23,418 nucleotides of DNA. It comes from Ministeria vibrans ATCC 50519 (lineage: Eukaryota > Opisthokonta > Filasterea). Below the pieces are notes generated by a model. It was not told the origin of the DNA. It made no database searches and saw only the letters and a program-made list of their open reading frames with translations. Positions 9,561 through 17,293 of the stretch are shown here, piece after piece. Within the stretch, counting starts at the first letter, position 1; the number at the start of each line of letters is the position of its first letter. The DNA is taken from NCBI GenBank assembly GCA_943704425.1, contig CALSCP010001971.1, positions 1 to 23,418 of the forward strand. The letters run 5' to 3'. The position numbers and the translations under genes were made by a program.

Positions 9561-9979
9561 ATGACTGTGGCCGATGACGACGCAACGCCAAAGTGGATTG
9601 TATGCTACATCCGCAGCGTTTTTTTGCGTCTGATGCACAGCAAACCAGCTCGCACAATGGACCCGAGGGTCTCGCGACACCGCTCCTCTCAACGCACTCG
9701 CCCAAAACGACACATTGTGCACACACCACTCGTAGTCGCTCCTTCTTTCACTTTGGCGAGTTCTCTGAGAAGGACCTGTCTGCGAGCGGTTGTGTGCGTG
9801 AAATTGTGTCTGTTGAGAATGAGTTGAAGGTGTCCGCACACAGACGGAAACCCGTTAATTTTGGTTCGCCTGTGTGTGAGAGATTTTTGAGCTGCTTTGC
9901 ACAGTCTAAAAGTTATGCTTTTTTGTGCGGTCGTGAGAGAGAAGAGTATATTTGTATGTGTGTGTGTCGGTTTAAGTGA
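9561..9979 (+). CDS. Doubtful small gene, unknown product, frame split
   Basis: An ATG at 9561 opens MTVADDDATPKWI, which looks like a real N-terminus. The same frame then becomes implausible. The neighbouring frame, with its own ATG at 9602, continues FFASDAQQTSSHNGPEGLA, later SFFHFGEFSEKDLSASG and REIVSVENELKV, ending TGA at 9979. The two parts join if the seven-T run near 9619-9625 has lost one base, or if the 17-nt GT...AG segment 9600-9616 is removed. A 17-nt intron would be far below the 49-nt minimum seen here. The final 35 residues are Cys/Phe-rich and may be non-coding. No family was recognised. It could equally be GPX 3' UTR or chance. Confidence 0.22.
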
Positions 9980-10071
9980 AGCAATTTATAATTATTTCGT
10001 TTTATTTTCTTTTGTGATTAGTGTAATGTCAGTAAGGTATATTTGGATGAAATGATCGCATGTAACAAACG

Positions 10072-10195
10072 TGAGAGAGAAAGGAGAAAGAAACGAAAGT
10101 GGTAGAGAGAGAGAGAGAAAGTGATAGAGAAAGAGACAAAGTCACAGAGAGAAAGGAGGAAAAGAAACAAAGTAATCAAAGCGATAAGAGAGGAA
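10072..10195 (-). repeat. GA-rich degenerate copies of the dispersed motif (intergenic)
   Basis: Purine-rich DNA with segments such as AAAGTGATAGAGAAAGAGAC and GAAACAAAGTAATC resembles the reverse complement of the motif found in introns. It lies just beyond the 3' end of the PAS/GATA gene. Confidence 0.6.
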
Positions 10196-10200
10196 GCGAT

Positions 10201-13200
10201 TTAACAACCGCCCGTTTTGATTTTCTTGGCATAACGAAGCCCGCATGCATTACAGAGTCTGTAGTAAGAGAGAAAATGGTGTTAGGAGGGGGAGGGTGTT
10301 TTGGGATTTTGATTTTTTGAGTTTACGTCTTGGGACCTTCTGGGCCCTTGCGCCACTCTGGACTGTATGTCTTCTTGCACTCGAGACAGGCTTGATTGGG
10401 GCTCTTCTTCGCCGTCTTGGACTGCGTAGGGGGCGTGGATGCCCCAGCAGCAGGCGAGGAAGTCGCCGGGGAAGCGAGAGGGACCAGCGGCTCAAGGATG
10501 ACGGGCGACGCGAGCTCAAGAGGGGTCGATGAAGAGTGGCTCTCGACGGCCGATGTGGAGAGAGGCCGCGGCGGCAGAGGCGAATGTCCTTGTCCGCGTC
10601 GCTGCTGCTGCTGCTGCTGTTGTTGTTGTTGTTGTTGTTGCTGCTGCTGTGATTGGTAGTGTTGTTGCTGTTGCTGTTGCGGCAGTTGCTGTTGCTGCTG
10701 TTGCTGAAGAACTGCCTGTTGCAATTGTTGTTCTTGCAGCGCTGCAAAGTGCTCCTGTTCAAACTGACCCTCTTGTGCGCGCAACCCTAGCTGCTGCTCA
10801 ACCAACAGCATCTGCTCCACTTGCGACTCGGCCGACTCGGGAGAGCCCGACTAAGAAGAAGATAAAAAGAGACACAACGACGATGAGCACACGAGTGAGA
10901 GAGTAAACAAAAGAAAGAAAAGGCTGACCAAATGACTGATGAGACTAGTCTGCAGCGTAATATTGCGCAGTTTGAGCTCAATGATTTCACTTCGGAGTCG
11001 CATAATCTCGCGATCCTGTGCGCCTCGGTTCGCCAAGTAGGAGTAGCTACGCTCCGGATCAACGACAACCGAGACCATACGAATGAAGTGAGGTTCCTAC
11101 AAGTGATTGAAACAGTGGGTGAGAAATATGTCCATCTCTCACTCGTCTAATAATTTTTTTTTCTCTCTTTCTCTCTCTCTTCCTCTCCCCGTCAATCACT
11201 TTCTTTTCCTTCTCCTTTCTATCTGTCTCTATGTATATATCTGACTCCATGTGAGCGTCGTGTGGGTACCTGAGTGTTGAGGTGCTTGAAGAGCTGCATG
11301 TCACTGCGGATGCACACATGATGGCCTGCCTTGTGGAGGATGCGAGCGAAGCATGTGTAAACGCTACAGTTGAGACTGGTGGCCGTCGCATTAAGCACCG
11401 CTACAAAGCGAGGCACATCTTCATTGGCAATTGCGCTGTAGAAGTGTCTTCGCACCAGAATAGTAATTAAAAAAAAACAAAAAACAAAAACAAAATGAGC
11501 AAAAAAAGGAAGAAAAGAAAACAAATGTGCATGTACCTTCCGACAAAATCTTCGACGTCGTAACCCGTGGCAGCCCAGCACACCTGACTGATGCTGATGG
11601 TAACGCCATCGGGTGTCATCTTCGTCTCAAACTCGACTGTGTTGCCGTCGACGGTGCGAAAATCGCTGGATGGCAGTGGTGACGTCGGCTGGCGTCGCGG
11701 GGCGGAGGGGCTGCGGGGTGAAAGCGAGTCGCTTGAATGACGCTTCTGCAGCGCCGGATGTGCACTGCGCACTCCGGCAGATCGCGTTGCAAGTGATGGT
11801 CCGTCTAGCGATGAGTGTGGTGCTGGTACATGGCTTGGACCATTGGATGAGAGCCCACTGCTGCCGAAGCCATTGCTGAACGGCTGGTTGGAAGTGAGGC
11901 GTTCACCCGCTCGAAACGACCCTGGTGAGGTGGGATAGCTTCCGAGCGACGCTGAGCGGGCATCTTCCGTTACAAGTCCGGTGAATTCATCGCAGAGCGC
12001 ACTGCTGACACTGTGAGAATCGTGTGTGTCCGAGAGGAAGCCGGCGGCCGCCAACATGTTGTCCGTGCTCATTTCGAGGGGTGCTTCGGGTGTTGCAGAC
12101 GCTTGGCGAAACTCTTGGCTACGGCGATGTTCGTTGGGAAAGCGGTAAGGTGACGTCTTGGCAGAGAGACCGTTGCGGTCACAGATGGCGCTTGAGGAGC
12201 GTCCGCGCACCGGACCGCCCGCGAGACTGTCGTTGGAACGGAGCATCCCAGTCTGCGCCGCTCCGTCCTCCTCTTCGGCCATCGCCATCACGTGCGTCCG
12301 CTCCAGCTGGTGACGAAGACCCTCGTGACCGTCAAAGCAGACGGTGTGGGCACGACGAAGCGGTGGCGCCATCTCGTCAACGGCTTTGAGCATTTCCATT
12401 GCGTCCAGCTGCATTATTGTGGAGTGGACAGAAAGTTAAAAAAAAAGAGGGGAGGGGGAAGGGAGAGAGCAAGGTAAGCAAGCGGCAGACATTGTGACGT
12501 GCTACAACGAGCACACTGCGACAGAGCAACAGGCCAACAGCGTTGGGGGGTGGAGAGAGAGGCAAACTCAAAAACCACCACTGACGTTTTCGAAAATTAA
12601 TAAGTATTTGATGGATATGTATGAAACTGAGCTGTAGGAGCCGAAACCCTAGCGAAGCAATGAAGCAATGACATGCATGTATGCCAGAAGAGTAGAGCGA
12701 GCAGACAGGCAACGATGCCACGGGCGTAGAGAAGTCAAACGACAAAGGAACACGAAAAAAAAACCGTAAAAGGTAAATTAGGTGTCTAAGGCGCAATGAA
12801 GAAGATGGCCCATCTCAGAGGGGTGGAAAGGGTCTTGGACATACTGATGAGAAGAAGAGGGAGGGCGGGAAGTGGAGGCAATCGCATGCTTGGACAGTCG
12901 CAAAGGAAAGGGTTAGAAGCAAAGCGGTAAGTTCGCGAAAGACGACCAAGCGCCCGATGGAGGGCACGTAGAAGCGGGTAGGGTGGGGTGCGTGGAGTGT
13001 GCTACGGAGCATGGCAGGGCGAGGGCGTGCGTCGGCGGGTGCCTTACCTGCATATTCACATCTTCGCCAAATATCGTCGAAAAATCAGCCGAGGAGCGTT
13101 TCGCTGGCTGGGCCGTGTTGTCTGGCCGGCTTCCGGGGACAAAGGCCGTCTTGCCATCGGCACTTGTCGTAATGATGACGGGTAAACTGGCATTTCGCTC

Positions 13201-13236
13201 GACTCCTCCGTGGGGCAGCGACGGGGCAACTTGCAT
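10201..13236 (-). CDS. PAS-domain/GATA zinc-finger factor, White Collar-2-like
   Basis: Six exons (13236-13048, 12408-11537, 11447-11270, 11096-10929, 10850-10327, 10258-10201) give 662 residues, stop TAA. Residues 1-320 are Ser/Pro-rich and probably disordered. A PAS domain spans about 322-440 (VCWAATGYDVEDFVGRHFYS). A short helical, coiled-coil-like segment follows (about 440-470), then a Gln-rich region (508-552 with a 16-Gln run). A single GATA finger, C-x2-C-x18-C-x2-C (Cys624, 627, 646, 649), includes [20 protein letters not shown] and ends the protein 13 residues later. The 18-residue loop and PEWRKGP match the White Collar class. Domain order equals fungal WC-2, which partners the blue-light receptor WC-1. 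No LOV cysteine motif is seen, so this copy is not itself a flavin photoreceptor. Intron 5 splits the finger. The exon 3 acceptor (AAG) and the 639-nt first intron are the least certain joins. Confidence 0.84.
10595..10760 (-). repeat. CAG/CAA polyglutamine-coding repeat
   Basis: On the coding (minus) strand this is a mixed CAG/CAA array producing runs of 7, 6 and 16 Gln separated by LP and HYQS. Mixed codons suggest selection for Gln content and lower slippage than a pure CAG run. It lies between the coiled-coil-like part and the zinc finger of the PAS/GATA protein. Confidence 0.93.
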
Positions 13237-13656
13237 TGTACTCGGTAGTGGGCGCGCACGGAAACTAAAATGAACGCCGCGATGGGGTGTCACAGAACAG
13301 GACTGCGCCAAAAAGTTGAGAAAGAAAGCGAATTGTTGTAATTGCAATAATGAATAAATTGCCTTGTATTGGTTTTTTTTTTATTATTGACGTAATGAGT
13401 ACCGAATCTGAGAAAGATTGGAAATGTTCCAGACAGTGGAGATGGCTGAACATGCAGACAAAGATCCAAGTACATTGAATCATTGATGAAAAATGTAAAA
13501 AGGTAGAGAAGTAGCGCGGGGATGAACGGAACTTGGCAGTGTAGAGGACGAAAAGGAGTCGCCTGTCTTTTTCACGGAGTCGGAACAGGTGTCACAATTT
13601 TTGGTGTATTTGAGTGTGATGTGCGAAGGAGGTGGAAAAGAAAGAGGAGGTGTGTC
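13237..13656. other. Intergenic region between the PAS/GATA and ankyrin genes
   Basis: Both neighbours are on the minus strand, so these 420 bp hold the 3' end of the ankyrin gene and the promoter/5' UTR of the PAS/GATA gene. A possible 5'-UTR splice acceptor (CATTTTAG) lies about 30 bp upstream of the chosen PAS/GATA ATG, so a non-coding or short coding first exon could exist further up. No RNA gene was recognised. Confidence 0.55.
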
Positions 13657-14217
13657 TTATCCAAGGGCAGCAACGCACTCGTCATGGAAGCGCGGGCCAA
13701 CCACATCCGGAGGAGTCTCGCCCTTCTCGTTTGCTATCGTCTTGTCGGCGCCCCCCTTGATGAGCAGCTCGACCACCTTGTAGTGACCGTTGCCGCATGC
13801 GTCGTGGAGTGGAGTGTCGCCCAACTTGTCCTGCGCGTTGACGTTGGCACCGTTGGACGTCAGGAACTCAATGCAATGATCGTGGCCCTTGTCCGAGCAG
13901 ATCTGCAGCGGCGTTACCTTGTCCTGTGGAGAGAGATTGAGAGAGGTTGAGAAAAACAAGAGACAGTGTGAGTGAGACAGAAAGAAAGAGAGAGAGAGAA
14001 AAAAAAGTGATGAAAGAGAGAGAGAAAGAGAGAAACAAAGAGAGTCGGGGTTGTCGAGGTTGAAGGTTACCTCGTCGGCGGGAGAGATGTCTGCACCCGC
14101 TTCTTTGAGTGCCATCATGCACTTGACGTTGCCATTGCGTGCGGCCCAGTGCATAGGTGTCCACTTGTACTTCGACGTGAGTGAGTGATCTGCGCCCTTC
14201 TTGCACAGAATCTAAAG

Positions 14218-14311
<94 letters not shown>

Positions 14312-15283
14312 AGTGATAGAGAGAGAAACAAAGTGATAGAGAGAGAAACAAAGTGATAGAGAGAGAAACAAAGTGATAGAGTGATAGAGAGACGAACAAA
14401 GTAATAGAGAGACATGAGAATGGACGTGACGGGCTCATCCTTGGCCTACTTCGATGCACGTGAGACTGCCAGCGTCGGCCGCAAAGTGGAGCGCCGTGTT
14501 CTTGTTCTTGGCACGCAAATCGATCTAACACAACACTCGTTCGCTTAGAAGAGAACACAGAGATCTTTTTTTTTTCACCTGAGCGCCATTGTCGACGAGC
14601 CACTGAACGACCACGGCGTGTCCGCCTCTGGCCGCCCAGTGGAGGCATGAGCTGCCAAACTGCGGGTCCAGCTTGTTCACGTCGAATCCTTTGTCATTGA
14701 CCTAAAGCGGAGAACGTAAGAAATAGAAATCGAGAGAAATCGACGAGTGGAAAACACACGAGCGCGACGTTTGTAGGCTGCCCCAACCCCTACACTCGTC
14801 AACCCGGCACAAATAAACACACTGGCACACGCACAACGCATTCTTTCAACCCAGTTGTGTCTAAATCCGGCGCGTTCAATTCGACTCGATTATTTTTTTT
14901 TTTTTTTTTTTTTTTTTTGCGACAGCTCATAAAAGGTCTATCGAGTGTCGCAGTAGTGCACATCAACAGGATGCAGCCTGCGTGAATGTCTCCTCCAATC
15001 CGTAAACGAAACAGAGACAAATAGCGAAAGGTTGACAGAAAAGTTTTTTTTTCTCTCTCCATCAGCCAAACGTGCGATGTCCTTGCTTGAAAGACGGGGA
15101 AGATCCCCAAGTGGGTCGTCTTGATACGTAATGGGCGGAAAAGATGAAGAAAGGGAGACGCAGGGAGCGCACAGAGCGAGAGAGAGAGAAAGAAAGGAGA
15201 GAAAGAGAGAGAGAGCTTACAGCTTTCTCAATGGGCTTCAGTCGGCCAGTCTTGGCTGCTTCAAAGACGAGGCTCTCAGCCAT
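13657..15283 (-). CDS. Short ankyrin-repeat protein (gankyrin-sized)
   Basis: Five exons (15283-15221, 14701-14579, 14524-14450, 14211-14071, 13923-13657) give 222 residues, stop TAA. All introns fall in phase 0. The protein is almost entirely ankyrin repeats: SSCLHWAARGGHAVVVQWLV, NTALHFAADAGSLTCIEI, WTPMHWAARNGNVKCMMAL, VTPLQICSDKGHDHCIEFL and DTPLHDACGNGHYKVVELL, then a capping GETPPDVV. It is a cytosolic-type binding scaffold with no signal peptide, membrane segment or catalytic domain. The length is close to the proteasome chaperone gankyrin (PSMD10, 226 residues), but ankyrin identity cannot be assigned by eye. Introns 1, 3 and 4 are loaded with GA/CT microsatellites and the dispersed motif; intron 1 (519 nt) also holds a 26-base homopolymer. 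Confidence 0.88.
14221..14410 (-). repeat. GA microsatellite plus tandem 20-bp motif array in ankyrin intron 3
   Basis: An about 80-bp GA run is followed by four perfect copies of GAGAGAAACAAAGTGATAGA at 14301-14380 and a degenerate fifth copy to about 14410. This is the reverse complement of the motif seen at 71-137. On the ankyrin sense strand it is pyrimidine-rich. It is the best-ordered copy of this repeat in the window. Confidence 0.95.
14893..14918. repeat. Homopolymer of 26 T in ankyrin intron 1
   Basis: Twenty-six consecutive T on the plus strand, which is poly(A) in the sense of the ankyrin gene. Like the tract in GPX intron 1 it could be a slippage product or the tail of a retroposed fragment. 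Confidence 0.95.
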
Positions 15284-15528
15284 GATGTGTATATAATATA
15301 AAGAGAAAAAAAACTGTCCACTGAATACTGATCACTCTGAAGTCTCTGAAGACTGAACTCCGATGAGATGACTGATTCACTCTGAACCTTTCAAAAAATA
15401 ATAATAATAATAATAATAATTATAATATCATTATTATTATTATATTTTTGTAATAAAAACTTGCGCGCGAAGACAATGATCATTGAGAGAGAGACTTTGG
15501 ATTGACTGAGAATCTGAGATCCTTCTAC
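15284..15528. promoter_or_regulatory. Upstream region of the ankyrin gene with AAT/ATT inverted repeat
   Basis: The 245 bp between the ankyrin start and the oxygenase stop hold an (AAT)n block facing an (ATT)n block at about 15395-15452, able to form a long AT hairpin, and a TGATTCA heptamer at 15373-15379 about 90 bp upstream of the ankyrin ATG. Whether the hairpin affects either gene is unknown. Confidence 0.55.
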
Positions 15529-17139
15529 TTAGTCGTCCATGGACTCTTGTCGAATCTTCTCCTCGGCGAGCGCCTTGGTCGCCAGCATCTTGGAGACAAA
15601 AGTGAAACGGGGACCACGAAAGAGGGGGCTTGGAGGGCGTGCAGCATGCAGCGTGGTGCCGTGGAAAAGAGCCACACGACCGTACTTGGGCTGCACTTCG
15701 GTGAGCAGCTCAAAGTTTTCTGTTTCACGACAGCGCGGATGTGTAGGAGCGCGCACACATGCAGCGGGCGGGGTGTAGAAGGCAGTCTGGCCCCAAAAGT
15801 CAGGGCACCAATGAGGCGTCAGGTACACCAGGAAGGTCCACTCTTGGTCATCGTGCGAGCAGTCGTAGTGGATGCGCGTGTCGTCGCTCGTACGAATGAG
15901 ATTAGTAGTGACGTCGTAGGGATGCCACTGACGCAAACTGTCGGGCGTCATGGCGTCCATCAGGCGCTTCGTCTTGCGCCACACTGACGTCTCCAGATAG
16001 GCCGCGACGTTGGCGCCGCCAAGCCACTTAACGTTGTCGCCATTGTCGTACGTACCGTCGTCGTGGTGCGTCACGTCGTCAAACGACCACAGCTGTTGCT
16101 CCTCCACATGTTGTCGCATCGCCGTCAGCTCCCGCTCGCTAAACAGCCCGTCAACAATCACCACAGGCTGACCATACGTGTCGTTCACCATGCGCGTCAC
16201 CAGTCGCCCCAGATCAATCGGCGCGCTTTCCTCCTCATCTCGTTCCACTAGCTTCGCCAACATACTCTCATCGTGCGCTTCTCGTCGTCGGTAGCTGTCC
16301 GCCGCCGCCTGCGCCTGCACAATATCAGTATCAAAAAAAAAATCGATCAATCAAAAGCACGGGCTATATACCGCTGCGGCGTTCGGTGTGAGTTGGACCA
16401 AGAGGAACATCATCATGGAGCGACGCGAGACGGCCGGTGGGCGAACTAAGAAAGGGATGTCTGCGTCCCACGCAACTATTCGCGCCTTTTGAGGATGCAC
16501 CGATGCGATCACGTTGTGCCGTGCCTCGTCGAAGAACACCATTTCGCCATAGGCATTTTTGCGCCAGTCACGCTCAAGATACACTATCAGATTGACATTG
16601 CCCGAATGCGACGCAGAATCCTCTCCAGTCTCTGATTGGGGTGCCGACGAGTGCACACGTGGTTCGTCGCCACGTCGTAGCACGTGCGCCGACACGTCAA
16701 GTGGATACAATGGTGAGCCAGTCTGGTTCGAAACCTACAAGAGTGTTCATCATCCACAAACCAAGCCCCAACGACAAAATCGGTATGTTCCAAAGGGTAC
16801 GGTCTAACAAACACAACCAATTTCCGAGCGTGCTTCTTCGAGACGTACCTGTGCGGCAAATGTGGCAAGAGGCTTCCACAGTTTCGATTTGAAAAATTGT
16901 CTGGGCGAAAGTTCGCGGTTCCACCAGGGAAACGCCGGACCGTGTTGCGATGCGTCAAACTCCCAAACCTGACTCTCGCCATACACTCTTCGGACACCCT
17001 TGAGAATGCCGCTGCCGACCACCGTATCGCTGTACGCAACCCGAACCGAATCGCCATCGCCCAAAACCACTTTTCCAGAAGCCGCTTGCGATGCGGTCGT
17101 CACCAGCAGCCCTATCAGTGCCAGGGTCAACTTCCTCAT
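15529..17139 (-). CDS. Secreted tandem 2-oxoglutarate/Fe(II) oxygenase, prolyl-hydroxylase-like
   Basis: Three exons (17139-16849, 16734-16372, 16314-15529) give 479 residues, stop TAA; introns are 114 and 57 nt. The N-terminus MRKLTLALIGLLVTTASQAA is a clear signal peptide. Two copies of a double-stranded beta-helix oxygenase fold are apparent. The C-terminal copy (about 260-462) has complete ligands: His367-x-Asp369 in RIHYDC, distal His441 in GTTLHAARPP and Arg454 (or Arg451) for 2-oxoglutarate. The N-terminal copy (about 75-214) aligns with it (LIVYLERDW against FLVYLTPHW; FLVRPP against LHAARPP) but has His125-x-Ser127 in place of HxD and Phe192 in place of the distal His, so it should not bind iron normally. 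The family hydroxylates prolyl or other side chains. The substrate and exact subfamily are unknown, and no KDEL-type signal is seen. Confidence 0.82.
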
Positions 17140-17293
17140 AAGATACTCTGTACAAAAGAAGAATTTCTGTGATCTGTCATCTGTGCTAGTGTGCGTTGTG
17201 CTTTGTTGGGTGAGTGCCAAATGAATAGATCGACGATTGATTTGGAAATGACTTCTTCTTCTTCTAGTAATTAATTTAAAACGTTCTTCTAAG
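17140..17293. promoter_or_regulatory. Shared promoter region between the 2OG oxygenase and KRI1
   Basis: The 154 bp between divergent start codons must contain or border both promoters. A TTCTTCTTCTTC run and an AT-rich TAATTAATTTAAA segment lie about 15-45 bp upstream of the KRI1 ATG. Confidence 0.55.

Larger units (their letters stand above)
9400..10200. other. 800-bp region after GPX: 3' UTR, doubtful small ORF, GA-rich tail
   Basis: From 9400 to about 9560 the sequence is T-rich and looks like GPX 3' UTR. A SECIS element would be expected here or somewhat further on, but no candidate met the usual quartet and apical-AA spacing. The stretch 9561-9979 holds a weak coding candidate listed separately. 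From about 10072 to 10195 the DNA is GA-rich with degenerate copies of the dispersed motif in reverse orientation. Confidence 0.6.

Noticed and set aside
9555-9605. Possible SECIS element for the GPX mRNA: ATGA at 9561-9564, arms CTGTGGC/GCCAAAG, AA at 9584-9585, GGA at 9595-9597, lower stem ACAAT/ATTGT.
   Set aside because: The AA lies about 19 nt after ATGA and at the 3' side of a 15-nt loop, helix II is only about 7 bp with a mismatch, and the 3' GA is not directly opposite the quartet. It does not meet the normal SECIS geometry. A covariance-model search is required.
9790-9845. Stem TGTGTGCG ... CGCACACA with GTGA and ATGA inside the loop, as an alternative SECIS.
   Set aside because: The perfect outer stem is real, but no helix II with opposed GA pairs and an apical AA could be drawn; the inner pairing is too weak.
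12420-13047. Long ORFs on both strands within PAS/GATA intron 1.
   Set aside because: Their translations are low-complexity and Ser/Leu/Arg-rich without domain features; the surrounding exons join in phase 0 without them.
14920-15140. Extra coding exon inside ankyrin intron 1 (frame with DPLGDLPRLSSKDIARLADG).
   Set aside because: Exon 1 joins exon 2 directly in phase 0 and gives a natural sequence (KPIEKA-VNDKGFDVNKL). The extra peptide has no ankyrin character and lacks good flanking splice sites.
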